A DNA stretch of 64,000 nucleotides, from assembly GCF_017306585.1 (NCBI RefSeq), contig NZ_JAFKIC010000113.1:1-64000 (forward strand). Direction: 5' to 3'. How positions within the stretch are numbered: position 1 is the first letter of the stretch; each line of letters opens with the position of its first letter. Of this stretch, positions 33,905 through 43,191 are shown piece after piece. The notes beneath the pieces were generated by a model. It ran no database searches, was not told the DNA's origin, and saw only the letters and a list, made by a program, of their open reading frames with translations. The DNA comes from Mesorhizobium sp. (GTDB lineage Bacteria; Pseudomonadota; Alphaproteobacteria; Rhizobiales; Rhizobiaceae). The position numbers and the translations under genes are program-made.

Positions 33905-34871
33905 GCGGTTTGCGTTTCTCCTGGTTCGCGACTTCACGCTGTCGCCGCTGTCGCTGTTCATCGACACGCTGCGGCTGGCGGGCGACGAGGGCGACCGCAG
34001 CCGGCGCATCGAGTTCGACTGGGAGATCGTCGGCGAGCGCGGCCTGCCGATCCGGGCCAGCTGCGGCGTCGAACTGCTGCCGACCAAAGGCATCGGCAAT
34101 CCCGAGGATTTCGACAACATCGTCGTGGTCGGAGGGCTGCTCGACACCAACCGCGCCTTGAGTTCCGACAAGGAGGCGTTCCTGCTGCGCGCCGCCGAGA
34201 AGGGCGTGCCGCTGACGGCGCTGTGCACGGGCAGCTTCGTGCTGGCGCGCTACGGCCTGCTCGACGGTTACGCCGCCGCCGTCAGCTGGTTCCACATCAA
34301 GGATTTCCGCGCCGAGTTTCCCGACGTGAACGCCCATGCCGACAGCCTCTTTTCGGTCGACCGTGGCCGCGCGACCTGCGCCGGCGGCACGGGTGCCGCC
34401 GACCTTGCCGGCTATTTCGTGTCGCAGTTCATCGGCCAGAAGGCGGCGGAGAAGGCCGCCAAGATCCTGGTGCTCGACCGCATCAGGAGCAGCCGCGACG
34501 TGCAGCCGGTCGGCGACCTCTTCCCGGCGGCGTCGAGCCGCGCGGTCAAGCGCGCTCTGTTGCTGATGGAGAGCAATTTGCAGGAGACGCTGTCGGTGGC
34601 CGAGATCGCCAGCCGGCTGAACTCGTCGCGCCGCCAGCTCGAACGCCTGTTCGGGGCCGAACTCGGCATCGGCCCGATGGCGGCCTACCTGGCGCTCAGG
34701 GTGCATCACGCGAAGTCGCTGCTGGAAGGCAGCGACCTGCCGGTCGGCGACATCGCCTATCGCTGCGGCTTCACCAATGCCGGGCATTTCAGCCGGGTGT
34801 TTCGCCAGCAGACCGGCATCACGCCGACGCATTTGCGGCATCCGAACCGGATGGTGGCGGGAGGCAGGTGA
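33897..34871 (+). CDS. GlxA-type regulator (DJ-1/PfpI domain plus AraC HTH)
   Basis: 324 residues from the ATG at 33897, overlapping plsY by 8 bp. The N-terminal DJ-1/PfpI-like domain (residues about 1-190) contains VPLTALCTGSFVLARYGLLD with the elbow Cys, and AAVSWFHIKDFRAEFP. The C-terminal AraC HTH (about 225-315) has LSVAEIASRLNSSRRQLERL and GDIAYRCGFTNAGHFSRVFR, then QQTGITPTHLR. The family senses small molecules such as choline derivatives or arginine catabolites; the effector here is unknown. Overlap with plsY suggests co-transcription by chance of compaction more than shared function. Confidence 0.92.
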   Translation: MARRFAFLLVRDFTLSPLSLFIDTLRLAGDEGDRSRRIEFDWEIVGERGLPIRASCGVELLPTKGIGNPEDFDNIVVVGGLLDTNRALSSDKEAFLLRAAEKGVPLTALCTGSFVLARYGLLDGYAAAVSWFHIKDFRAEFPDVNAHADSLFSVDRGRATCAGGTGAADLAGYFVSQFIGQKAAEKAAKILVLDRIRSSRDVQPVGDLFPAASSRAVKRALLLMESNLQETLSVAEIASRLNSSRRQLERLFGAELGIGPMAAYLALRVHHAKSLLEGSDLPVGDIAYRCGFTNAGHFSRVFRQQTGITPTHLRHPNRMVAGGR

Positions 34872-34923
34872 AGGTTTCAACGGGTAGGGGGCGCGCAGCC
34901 GACACGATGATACGCTGGCGCGA

Positions 34924-35085
34924 GGCACCCCTCTCTGCCCTGCCGGGCATCTCCCCCTCAAGGGGGGAGATTGGCTGTCTCGTTCGCCGCACCTCCCTTG
35001 CAGCGTTGGTGATTAGCGAAGCCCACGACGAGAATAATCTCCCCCCTTGAGGGGGAGATGTCCGGCAGGACAGAGGGGGGCGCTG
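34924..35085. repeat. Paired-arm palindromic intergenic element, family C copy 3
   Basis: The left arm (about 34924-34973) contains CCCTGCCGGGCATCTCCCCC, TCAAGGGGGGAGATTGGC. The right arm (about 35035-35085) is the inverted copy ending GGCAGGACAGAGGGGGGCGC. Same orientation and order as copy 1. Confidence 0.86.
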
Positions 35086-35286
35086 TCCCGCCGGCCTCGC
35101 CGAGATGGCATCACTTCGCTCAGCAGCGCGAGGCCGGTCTGCAGGGCTTCCAGGTTCCCGCGCGTCGCCTGGTCCGGCACGCAAGCCCCACAAAGCTGCG
35201 GATAGCGCGGCTGGCCTCATCAACAGATGTGACTGTCGCTCCCGTCGGGTCTACCTATCCCTCGGCAACGGTGGGAGATTCGGAAA

Positions 35287-35532
35287 TTGGATAGCGTCGA
35301 CAGGCTGGAGGCGTTGATCGCGGAGGGCGGGCCGGATGCCGCCGCGCAGGCGCGCGCCTTGCTGGAGGGCGTCAAGAGCGCCTCGCGGCTCGGCTTCGAC
35401 GCGGTCGAGGAATTCCTGATCGAGCTGATGACGCTGGCCTTCGCGGTCGAGGCCGGGCTGGAAGGTTTTCAGGATTCGGCGCGCCGCCTTGCGCGCATGC
35501 GGCTCTACCGGTTGAAGCTCCTGCTGGCCTGA
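35287..35532 (+). CDS. Small hypothetical protein, TTG start
   Basis: 81 residues from a TTG at 35287 that has GGGAGA 7 bp upstream. The product is helical and acidic/Leu-rich (MDSVDRLEALIAEGGPDAAA, LGFDAVEEFLIELMTLAFAV, RRLARMRLYRLKLLLA). No upstream ATG in frame gives a better context. No family recognised. It is convergent with the polyamine transporter operon. Confidence 0.6.
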   Translation: MDSVDRLEALIAEGGPDAAAQARALLEGVKSASRLGFDAVEEFLIELMTLAFAVEAGLEGFQDSARRLARMRLYRLKLLLA

Positions 35533-35565
35533 GCTGCGGGCGGAAAGCCGGTCAGCGCACTCCCT

Positions 35566-36723
35566 TCACGATATACGCTGCCCGCCTTCATCCAGCAGCA
35601 CGCAGCCTTCGGGATCGAAGCCGACCTCGATAGCCTCGCCTTCGCGGAAGACGCGGCCGCTGATCGGCGTGTTGGCGCGGATGGTCATGCCGCCGCCTAT
35701 GTCGATCTCGTAAATGGCGCTGCCGCCGAGATAGGACGCCGAGACGACGCGGCCCGACAGTCTGTTGGCGCCCGCCGCGCCGACCGACAGTTTCTGCGGC
35801 CGCACCACGACCGTGACCTTGCCGCCTTGCGCCAGCGGCTTTGGCGCAACGACATTGACCGTCTGGCCGGCGGCCAGCGTCACCGCCGTCGGCCCGCTGG
35901 ACCTGCTCACCGTGCCGGCCAGCATGTTGGCCTTGCCGAGGAAGTCGGCGACGAAGGCGGTGGCCGGTGTCTCGTAAACCTCCTGCGGGGTACCGATCTG
36001 CTCCACCCGTCCGGCGTTCATCACCACGATGCGGTCGGACATCGAAAGCGCTTCTTCCTGGTCGTGAGTGACGAAGATGGCGGTGATGCCGGTCTCCTTC
36101 TGGATCTTCTTGATCTCGACGCGCATCTCCTCGCGCATATTGGCGTCGAGCGCCGACAGCGGCTCGTCGAGCAACAGCACCTGCGGCTCGAAGACGATGG
36201 CCCGCGCCAGCGCGATGCGCTGTTGCTGGCCGCCCGACAGCTGCGAGGGCAGCTTCTTTTCGGTGCCCGGCAACCGCACCATCTCCAGCGCCTTGCCGAC
36301 CCTGCGCACGATCTCGGGCTTGGGCACGTTGCGGTATTTCAGGCCGAAGGCGACATTGTCGAATACGTTCTTGTGCGGAAACAGCGCGTAGCTCTGGAAG
36401 ACCAGGCCGATGTTGCGCTTGTAGATCGGCACGTCGTCGACGCGGCGCCCGTCGATCATGATCTGGCCGCCGGAAATATCGACCAGGCCCGCTATGGAGC
36501 GCAGGATCGTCGTCTTGCCGCAGCCGGAGGGCCCGAGCAGGGTGACGAAGCTGCCCTTGCGGATCGACAGCGAGAAATCGCGCACGGCGACGAACTTGCC
36601 ATAGGCGATGTCGATGTCGCGGAACTCGACAGCCGGGCTGTCCGTCCCGGCGGCCGCGCCCGCTATGGTCGCCCCGGCCGAGGCCGGCCGGGGGCTGGAT
36701 ATCGTGTCCTGGCTGTCAGGCAC
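35566..36723 (-). CDS. Polyamine-type ABC transporter ATP-binding protein (PotA-like)
   Basis: 385 residues. Walker A is GPSGCGKT, the signature is LSGGQQQRIALARAI, Walker B is VLLLDEPLSALD, and the H-loop is IFVTHDQEEALSMSDRIVVM. The C-terminal 120 residues form the TOBE/MOP-like regulatory domain. This is the CUT1-like set used by spermidine/putrescine and related importers. The start is GTG at 36723, overlapping the solute-binding protein gene by 8 bp. It is the last gene of a four-gene operon (permease, permease, binding protein, ATPase). Confidence 0.93.
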   Translation of the reverse strand: MPDSQDTISSPRPASAGATIAGAAAGTDSPAVEFRDIDIAYGKFVAVRDFSLSIRKGSFVTLLGPSGCGKTTILRSIAGLVDISGGQIMIDGRRVDDVPIYKRNIGLVFQSYALFPHKNVFDNVAFGLKYRNVPKPEIVRRVGKALEMVRLPGTEKKLPSQLSGGQQQRIALARAIVFEPQVLLLDEPLSALDANMREEMRVEIKKIQKETGITAIFVTHDQEEALSMSDRIVVMNAGRVEQIGTPQEVYETPATAFVADFLGKANMLAGTVSRSSGPTAVTLAAGQTVNVVAPKPLAQGGKVTVVVRPQKLSVGAAGANRLSGRVVSASYLGGSAIYEIDIGGGMTIRANTPISGRVFREGEAIEVGFDPEGCVLLDEGGQRIS

Positions 36724-37858
36724 CTTTCGAGATCCTGTTCCACTGCTTGGTCCAGGCGTCCTCGTTGGTCGCCCAGTAGACCGGATCGGCGAAGGTCAGC
36801 GACTTCATGGTGCCGGTCTTGTCGAAGGCCGGCAGCTTCTCGATCTTCTCGGTCAGCTTGACCTTGGTCGGATCGAGCGAGGGCGGATAGCTCTGGCCCT
36901 CGGCGACGGCGATCGAGGTCGCGGGGTCGAGCATGAAGTTGATCAGCTCCTCGCACTCGGCCATCGGCGAGCCCTTCAGGATCAGCATGTCCTCCATCCA
37001 GGCATAGGAGCCGGCCGGATCGAGATAGCCGATCGGCTGGCCCTGGTCCTGCAGGGCGGCGACGCGGCCCGACCAGGCGTCGGTCACGACGATCTCGCCC
37101 TTGGAGAGCAGATCCATCAGTTCGGCGCCGGAACTCCAGAACTTCTTGGCGAGGTCGCGGGTCTCGCGCACCTTGGCCCAGATCGTGTCCATGTCCTTGA
37201 TGTTGTTGGGGTCCTGGCCGGTGGCCAGCGCCGCGTACCAGACGCGCGTGGTCATGTCGTCATAGCCGCCGACCTTGCCGGCATATTTCTTGTCGAGCAG
37301 GAGGGCTGCGCCCTTTTCCTTGGCCTCTTCCGGCGAGATCACCTTGGTGTTGTAGGCGATGCCCGTCGTGCCGTAGTCGTAGGGCACGGCCGACAGCTTC
37401 GGCGTCAGCTTGCGGAACGGCTCGATCATCGGCTGCAGCACATTCACCATGTTGGGAATGTTGGCCTCGTTGATCTCCGAGGTCAGGCCGCCATTGACGT
37501 ATTTGATGTAGTAGTTGACGCCGGACGAGTGGATGACCTGGTAGTCGCCGGGCTTGGCGGTCTTGATCTTGGTGATGATCTCGTCCTCGTCGCCGAACGT
37601 GCCCTGGACAACCTTGATCTTGGTCTTGGCCGTGTAGGGCTGGAAGGCGTATTTGTCGATCGCGTCCTGCACCGTGCCGCCCCAGCCGTCGAAGCGGACC
37701 TGCTCCACCGCGGCCATCGCCTGGCGCATCCAGGGCATGTCGAGGCCGGCTGCGGCTGCGGCGGCAGCGGTCAGCGTCAGGAACGTGCGGCGACTGAGAT
37801 CGCCATTGGCATATCGGTCGTGCAGCCTTTCCAGCCGCTTGGTCGTTGTCAGTTTCAT
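36716..37858 (-). CDS. Polyamine-type extracellular solute-binding protein (PotD-like) with Tat signal
   Basis: 380 residues. The N-terminus has a twin-arginine signal (GDLSRRTFLTLTAAAAAAAG), so the protein is exported folded. The mature part is the PotD-type binding protein: VRFDGWGGTVQDAIDKYAFQ, AVPYDYGTTGIAYNTKVISP, and VVTDAWSGRVAALQDQGQPI. Asp/Glu-rich pocket residues typical of cation binding are present but not assigned. GGAGGAAG precedes the ATG by about 5 bp, and the start overlaps the preceding permease stop (ATGA). Confidence 0.92.
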   Translation of the reverse strand: MKLTTTKRLERLHDRYANGDLSRRTFLTLTAAAAAAAGLDMPWMRQAMAAVEQVRFDGWGGTVQDAIDKYAFQPYTAKTKIKVVQGTFGDEDEIITKIKTAKPGDYQVIHSSGVNYYIKYVNGGLTSEINEANIPNMVNVLQPMIEPFRKLTPKLSAVPYDYGTTGIAYNTKVISPEEAKEKGAALLLDKKYAGKVGGYDDMTTRVWYAALATGQDPNNIKDMDTIWAKVRETRDLAKKFWSSGAELMDLLSKGEIVVTDAWSGRVAALQDQGQPIGYLDPAGSYAWMEDMLILKGSPMAECEELINFMLDPATSIAVAEGQSYPPSLDPTKVKLTEKIEKLPAFDKTGTMKSLTFADPVYWATNEDAWTKQWNRISKGA

Positions 37859-38694
37859 CGTGCTTCCTCCGTTGGTTGGCCGCGTCTTTTCAATCGGGTC
37901 AGGCTTTGCAGGATCAGGCCGCCGACGAGCGGGATGCCGACGGTCACCAGTATCATCACGGTGCCGAGCGCGTTGATCTCCGGGCTGATCGAAATCTTGA
38001 GCATGGACAGGATCTGGGTGGGCATGGTCTCGACGCCCGCCGGCCGCCAGAACAGGCTGGCCGAGGTGTTGTCGAAGGAGATGGTGAAGGCGAGCAGGGC
38101 GCCGCCGACCACCGCCGGGACGAGCAGCGGCAGCGTGATCTCGCGGAAGGAGGAGAAGCGCGAGGCGCCGAGCGAAAGGGCCGCCTCCTCATAGACGCGC
38201 CTGATGCCGGCCATGCGCGCCTGCGTGATCAGCACGACATAGGGCACGGCGAGCAGGATATGGCCGAGAACCAGCAGCAGCATGGTGCGCGGCTGGTCGA
38301 TGGACTTGATCAGCACCAGAAGCCCGACGCCGAGGATGGTTTCCGGCACCAGCGCGGGCAGGATCACCAGCGTGCTCAGCGCCTGTTTGCCGGGGAAGTC
38401 GAAGCGCACCAGCGCGAACGCCGTCACCACGCCAACCGCCGTGGTGACCATGGCTGTGACCAGCGCGATCCACAGCGAGGTGCGGAAGGCGGCAAGCACG
38501 GCATCATTGGCCATCAGCTTGTAGTACCATTGCAGCGAGAAGCCCGTCATCGGGAAGCCGCCGAACATGGAGGCGTTGAACGACAGGATGACCGTCGCCA
38601 CGATCGGCGCGAACATGAAGATGTAGACGCAGACGGTGATGAAACCGGTCAGCCGCCAGGCCCATCTGCCTTCTTCCCTGCGTCTTGTCTTCAT
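37855..38694 (-). CDS. Polyamine-type ABC transporter permease (PotC-like)
   Basis: 279 residues from the ATG at 38694 (MKTRRREEGRWAWRL). Six hydrophobic segments are visible, beginning LTGFITVCVYIFMFAPIVAT. The cytoplasmic EAA loop reads VYEEAALSLGASRFSSFREI, the ATPase contact. A TTG at 38736 is an alternative longer start. Its end overlaps the binding-protein gene by 4 bp, so translation is coupled. Confidence 0.9.
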   Translation of the reverse strand: MKTRRREEGRWAWRLTGFITVCVYIFMFAPIVATVILSFNASMFGGFPMTGFSLQWYYKLMANDAVLAAFRTSLWIALVTAMVTTAVGVVTAFALVRFDFPGKQALSTLVILPALVPETILGVGLLVLIKSIDQPRTMLLLVLGHILLAVPYVVLITQARMAGIRRVYEEAALSLGASRFSSFREITLPLLVPAVVGGALLAFTISFDNTSASLFWRPAGVETMPTQILSMLKISISPEINALGTVMILVTVGIPLVGGLILQSLTRLKRRGQPTEEAR

Positions 38695-38725
38695 GCGCCC
38701 GATCCCATCGTCCACCTTGATCCGG

Positions 38726-39604
38726 TCATCCGCCAAGCCCCTTCACGATCTGCGACATGCCCATGTAGCGGGTGTAGACGGCGGCGAAGAAGCCGAGCAC
38801 GACGAACAGCACGATGGACAGGGTCGCGCCCATCGGCCAGTTCAGCTCGCCCATGATGGTGTCGTAGATCAGATTGCCGAACAGCGCGTCGCGGCCGGAG
38901 CCGAGCAATTGCGGCGTGACATAACTGCCGGCGGCCAGCACGAAGCACAGCAGCAGGCCCGCCGCGAGGCCGGGCAGGGACAGAGGCAGCGTCACTTCGC
39001 GGAACGCCTGCGCGCTGGTGCAGCCCATGGAGCGCGCCGCCGAGATCAGCGTACGGTCGATGCCCTCGAGGCTGACATAGACGTTGAGGATCATGTAGGG
39101 CATCAGGAAGTGCAGCATGCCGAGGATGACCGCGCCTTCATTGTAGAGCATCGGCAAGGGATCGTTGATGATGCCGAGCTTGATGAGCGCGACGTTGATG
39201 ACGCCCTGTTCGCCCAGGATGTTGATCCAGGAAAAGGTGCGGATGGTGAAGCTGATCCAGAACGGCACGATGAGCAGCAGAAGCAGCAGCCATTTGTGCC
39301 TGAAGGTCGTCGCCCAGATGAAATAGGCGGGGAAATAGCCGAGCACGCCGCACAGCAGCGCGGTGATCGCGCCGACCCTGAGCGTCTTCAAGAGGAAGCC
39401 GGAATAATAGCTGTCGGTGAAGAACTCATGCCAGTTCGCCGTCGTCAGCGCGCTGGTTTCGACACCGGCGGTGACGAAGGTGAAGAAGGTATAGGCGGCC
39501 ATCACGGCGATCGGCAGCACCAGGAAGAAGATCAGGAGCAGCAGCACCGGCGCGACCAGCATCCAGGCCAGCCGTGGATCATACAATGTCCATCGTCGTT
39601 TCAT
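38726..39604 (-). CDS. Polyamine-type ABC transporter permease (PotB-like)
   Basis: 292 residues from the ATG at 39604 (MKRRWTLYDPRLAWMLVAPV). Six transmembrane segments, with the long first periplasmic loop typical of the PotB partner, and the EAA loop DRTLISAARSMGCTSAQAFR then EVTLPLSLPG. It is the first gene of the importer operon, so the promoter should lie in the 39605-39801 region. Confidence 0.9.
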   Translation of the reverse strand: MKRRWTLYDPRLAWMLVAPVLLLLIFFLVLPIAVMAAYTFFTFVTAGVETSALTTANWHEFFTDSYYSGFLLKTLRVGAITALLCGVLGYFPAYFIWATTFRHKWLLLLLLIVPFWISFTIRTFSWINILGEQGVINVALIKLGIINDPLPMLYNEGAVILGMLHFLMPYMILNVYVSLEGIDRTLISAARSMGCTSAQAFREVTLPLSLPGLAAGLLLCFVLAAGSYVTPQLLGSGRDALFGNLIYDTIMGELNWPMGATLSIVLFVVLGFFAAVYTRYMGMSQIVKGLGG

Positions 39605-39801
39605 GACCACCCGGTGCGCCTTCTTTGAAGCGCCTGTTTTGTTCCCGGGGCCAAGATTGGGTGATTGGAGGCCCAATGTCTACAGCGGGCGATTAAGCCA
39701 GCGGAAATCGGCGCCACAGCGACTGCCTCGAAGCTCAAACGCCGTCGCGATCGCGCACGACATTTCATTGCTGCCCGGCAAGGTCGCCGGCAAATCGCTT
39801 C

Positions 39802-39972
39802 TCAGCTACCCCTTGCCTGTCCCTTCAGCAGCCGCGCCTCACGCACGAGCGAACACCAGTTCAGGCCAAGCAGATAGATCAGTTCGAGGGCGTCCGCCTC
39901 GCTGATGCCGGTCTCGTCGACCAATCGCTTGACGACGTCGTCGAGTGTTTCGTTCCTGCCGTCGTGTTCCAT
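39802..39972 (-). CDS. Small 56-residue hypothetical protein
   Basis: The frame from the ATG at 39972 begins MEHDGRNETLDDVVKRLVDE, continues TGISEADALELIYLLGLNWC and ends EARLLKGQARGS. AAGGGGGAAG lies 4 bp before the start, one of the strongest ribosome-binding sites in the window. The product is an acidic two-helix protein of the kind seen in many Rhizobiales genomes as short hypothetical proteins. No family is recognised. It lies between the transporter operon and htpG. Confidence 0.68.
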   Translation of the reverse strand: MEHDGRNETLDDVVKRLVDETGISEADALELIYLLGLNWCSLVREARLLKGQARGS

Positions 39973-40042
39973 CGAACTTCCCCCTTGGGAAGCTCAACGA
40001 CTAACAAATGTTAATGTTCCCGCTCGACGTGCGGTGCGCGGC

Positions 40043-41929
40043 TCAGCCTTTCGGCAGGCCGCGCGCGATCAGCCGCGCGAGGCGCTCCGAGAAGGCCCTG
40101 GCGTCCGCCGGCTTGTCGCCGTCGAGCACGCGGGCCTCGTCGTAGAGCAGGTGGGCCGCGTCGTCCTTGAAGGCCTGCTCGTCGTCGCCGAGCCTGGCCA
40201 GGGCGAGCACGCGTTCATGGCGCGGGTTGATTTCGAGGATCGGTTTGGCCGCCTGGTCGAGGCGGCCGGCGGCGTTCATCAGCCGCTCGAACTGCCGGTC
40301 CGGTCCGTGCTCGGGCGCGACAAGGCAGACCGCGCTTTCGGTCAGCCGGTCGGAGGCCTTCACGTCGGAGACGGCGTCGCCAAGGGCGGCCTTGACGAAG
40401 GCGAGGAAGCCGTCGACCTCGGGCGCCGCCGCCGTCTCGGTCTTCTTCTCGGCGTCGAGCAGCGGGATTTCGGAAAGCTCGGCCACGCCCTGCGTCACCG
40501 ACTTGAACGGCTTGCCGTCGAAATCAGGCGCCATCGTCACCCAGAAGCTGTCGACCGGATCGGTGAGCAGCAGCACCTCGATGCCGCGCGCCCTGAAGCC
40601 TTCGAGCTGCGGCGAGGCTTCGAGCCGGGCGCGGTCGTCGCCTGCCATGAAGAAGATCGCCTTCTGGCCTTCCTTCATCGCGGCGACATAGTCGGTGAGG
40701 CCGCGCCAGCCGTCGCCGGACGCGGTCGAGCGGAAGCGGGCGAGCTTCAGCAATTGCTCGCGCCGCTCGTAATCCTCGTAGAGCCCTTCCTTGAGGACGA
40801 CGCCGAAATTGTCCCAGATCTTCGCATAGGTCTCGGCGTCGTTCTCGGCCAGCTTGGCGAGGTCGCCGAGCACGCGGTTGGTCAGGCCCTTGCGGATCGA
40901 GGCCAGCAGCGGGCTTTCCTGGATCATTTCGCGCGAGACGTTGAGCGGCAGGTCGGCGGAATCGACCAGGCCGCGCACGAAGCGCAGATAGCGCGGCAGA
41001 AGCTCGGCGTCGTCGGTGATGAAGACGCGGCGCACATAGAGCTTCATGCGGCCCTTGCGGTCCTGGTCGAACAGGTCGAACGGGCGCGATCCCGGCACGA
41101 AGGCCAGCACGGAATATTCCTGCCGCCCCTCGGCACGGAAATGGATGGTGGCGGCCGGCTCGTCATACTGGCCCGACAGGCCACGGTAGAAGTCGGTGTA
41201 TTCCTCGGGCTTGATCTCGCTTTTCGGCCGCACCCAGAGCGCGGTGCCGTCGGCGATGTCGCGCGCCTCGGCGCCTGGCTTCTCGACCAGCGTGATCGGC
41301 ACCGGAACATGGCCCGACTGCGACTTGGCCAGGCCTTCGAGCCGGTATGGCGTGGTGTAGGAGGCGGCGTCCTCCATCAGGTGCAGCACGACGCGGGTGC
41401 CGCGTGCGGGGGCGGCTTCGAGCGGGGTAGGGGCGATCTCGTAGGAGCCCTTGCCGTCGGACGACCAGCGCCAGGCCTCGTCGCTTCCGGCGAGCCGGCT
41501 GATGACGTCGACATGGTCGGCCACCATGAAGGCGGAATAGAAGCCGACGCCGAACTGGCCGATGAGCTGCGTGTCCTCGCTGCCCGAGCCGACGCGCTCG
41601 ATGAAGGCGCGGGTGCCGGAGCGGGCGATGGTGCCCAGCGCCTCGGCCATGTCGTCGCGGCTCATGCCGATGCCGTTGTCCTCGACGGTGATCCGCCTGT
41701 TGTCGGCATCGGCCGCAATGGTGATGCGGGGCTTGGGATCGTCGCCCAGCAGTTCGGGGCGGCTGACGGCTTCGAAGCGCAATTTCTCGCAGGCATCGGC
41801 GGCGTTGGAAATCAGCTCGCGCAGGAAGACGTCCTTATCGGAATAGACCGAATGCACCATCATGTGCAGCAGGCGCGAAACATCCGCCTCGAACGCCCTG
41901 GTTTCCGTCGCTTTCGTATCAGTCGTCAT
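40043..41929 (-). CDS. htpG: Chaperone HtpG (Hsp90 family)
   Basis: 628 residues, the usual HtpG length. The N-terminal GHKL ATPase domain has ELISNAADACEKLRFEAVSR, VEDNGIGMSRDDMAEALG and GQFGVGFYSAFMVADHVDVI. The middle domain has LPRYLRFVRGLVDSADLPLN and VSREMIQESPLLASIRKGLT, and the C-terminal dimerisation domain is present. GGAAGAG lies before the ATG at 41929. It folds client proteins with ATP in the cytoplasm. Heat-shock regulation is likely but I did not see a clear RpoH promoter. Confidence 0.97.
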   Translation of the reverse strand: MTTDTKATETRAFEADVSRLLHMMVHSVYSDKDVFLRELISNAADACEKLRFEAVSRPELLGDDPKPRITIAADADNRRITVEDNGIGMSRDDMAEALGTIARSGTRAFIERVGSGSEDTQLIGQFGVGFYSAFMVADHVDVISRLAGSDEAWRWSSDGKGSYEIAPTPLEAAPARGTRVVLHLMEDAASYTTPYRLEGLAKSQSGHVPVPITLVEKPGAEARDIADGTALWVRPKSEIKPEEYTDFYRGLSGQYDEPAATIHFRAEGRQEYSVLAFVPGSRPFDLFDQDRKGRMKLYVRRVFITDDAELLPRYLRFVRGLVDSADLPLNVSREMIQESPLLASIRKGLTNRVLGDLAKLAENDAETYAKIWDNFGVVLKEGLYEDYERREQLLKLARFRSTASGDGWRGLTDYVAAMKEGQKAIFFMAGDDRARLEASPQLEGFRARGIEVLLLTDPVDSFWVTMAPDFDGKPFKSVTQGVAELSEIPLLDAEKKTETAAAPEVDGFLAFVKAALGDAVSDVKASDRLTESAVCLVAPEHGPDRQFERLMNAAGRLDQAAKPILEINPRHERVLALARLGDDEQAFKDDAAHLLYDEARVLDGDKPADARAFSERLARLIARGLPKG

Positions 41930-42088
41930 CAAGCTCTTCCCACGCTGTTCATCCGCCCGCCGCGCTAGGCGCGATCCGGGTCCGAGGTTCAACAGTTTTC
42001 AGTTGCGATGCGGCCGGGTGAGGGGCCGCGCGACCGGCAATATCGTGATGCGATGCGAAGGCGACAAGGGGGCGACCTCTCAAGACAT

Positions 42089-42293
42089 GGGTTCCTCGCC
42101 CCCGCGAAGCGGGGGAGAGGTGGCCGCGAAGCGGTCGGAGAGGGGGTAGCGCCGACGGTTGGAAACTTCCTACGGAAGCTACGCACTGCCGCGCTTGATT
42201 CTCAGTCGGCTATGGCATCCCGCAGGGCGTCCCCCGCTCCGTCTCGGCTTCGCCGAGCCACCTCTCCCCCACTTCCGTGGGGGCGAGGAACCC
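42089..42293. repeat. Paired-arm palindromic intergenic element, family A copy 2
   Basis: The left arm (42089-42153) reads GTTCCTCGCCCCCGCGAAGC then GGGGGAGAGGTGGCCGCGAA. The right arm (about 42231-42293) is the inverted copy, with TCTCGGCTTCGCCGAGCCAC then CTCTCCCCCACTTCCGTGGG and a GGGCGAGGAACC end. It matches the copy at 972-1149 closely. It fills most of the htpG to 42307 gap. Confidence 0.87.
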
Positions 42294-42306
42294 TGGCTGG
42301 ATTACC

Positions 42307-43191
42307 CTACTTCCCCGCCATCTGGTCGGCGAGCGTCTGCGCCTGGGTGAGCAAGGCGGAGTATTCCGAACTGCCCGGCAGTTTCTTGCCCATGCAGGCG
42401 CGGAAGTCGTTGTCGCCCTTGGCCCAGGCGGCGTTGGCGGCATCGGAGCCGCCTTCGTCGCTCTCGTCGGTGGCCTGCTTGGTGAGCTTCTGGGCGGCGG
42501 TGTCGGCGGCGGTCCACACAGCGTCGCAGGCGGCGATCTTCGGGATGGCGGGGCTCGCCGGCGCCTCGGCGATTAGGACGCTGTTGCCCTTGACCACCGT
42601 GACGACAACCTCCTGGTCGTAGTTCGGCCCGATATCCTGCGCCCAGCCGCCCAGGCGCGCGATCGCCATGTCGGCGCCTTCGGGCTTCTTCAGCGGAAAA
42701 TCGAGCGTGGCGGTGAAGGCGGCGTCGCTGCCGATGGCCTGGGTGTAGAAGGCGTCGAGTTTCAGCGCCGCGTCGAAACTGGTCGGCAGTTTGAGGTCGG
42801 CGTCCGTCTCGGCCGCGCGCGACTTCAGCCAGCGGTCGACCAGTCCGCGCGTCGAGGCCACGATGCTGGGGCCGTCATCCGTGCCATGGCGCAATCCGTC
42901 CAGCATGCCGAAGCCGACATCGGACGAACTCAGGCTTTCGATGTTGATCGTGCCGGCGGCGGGGAAACCCTTGACCGTGAAGGGACCGAGAAGATCGGAA
43001 AGGCGCTTTTCCAAGTCGGCGCGGGCCTTTTCATTGGCCGCATCCAGCGTTTCCACGGGATTGTTGGCGCTTTCCATCGCCGCGATCGAGGCGATCGCCT
43101 TGTCGCGCGCCGCGATATAGTCGTCCTCGGGCGACGCCGCCAAAGCCGTGCCGCTCGCCAGCGCGAACAGAAGCGTCCAGACCAGCCGCAT
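42307..43191 (-). CDS. Exported protein of unknown function
   Basis: 294 residues with a signal peptide (VWTLLFALASGTALAASPED). The rest is a helical alpha/beta protein with a Cys-containing block (KIAACDAVWTAADTAAQKLT, NDFRACMGKKLPGSSEYSAL). A long N-terminal coiled region (EDDYIAARDKAIASIAAMES, NEKARADLEKRLSDLLGPFT) follows the signal. I do not recognise the family. The ATG at 43191 has AAAGGGTCTGTC nearby as ribosome-binding site. Confidence 0.75.
   Translation of the reverse strand: MRLVWTLLFALASGTALAASPEDDYIAARDKAIASIAAMESANNPVETLDAANEKARADLEKRLSDLLGPFTVKGFPAAGTINIESLSSSDVGFGMLDGLRHGTDDGPSIVASTRGLVDRWLKSRAAETDADLKLPTSFDAALKLDAFYTQAIGSDAAFTATLDFPLKKPEGADMAIARLGGWAQDIGPNYDQEVVVTVVKGNSVLIAEAPASPAIPKIAACDAVWTAADTAAQKLTKQATDESDEGGSDAANAAWAKGDNDFRACMGKKLPGSSEYSALLTQAQTLADQMAGK

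Noticed and set aside
36608..38194. Plus-strand open frame across the polyamine transporter genes
   Set aside because: It spans two real minus-strand genes and has no family resemblance.
39905..41968. Plus-strand open frame of nearly 700 codons opposite htpG
   Set aside because: htpG is certain on the minus strand. The plus frame has no family resemblance.
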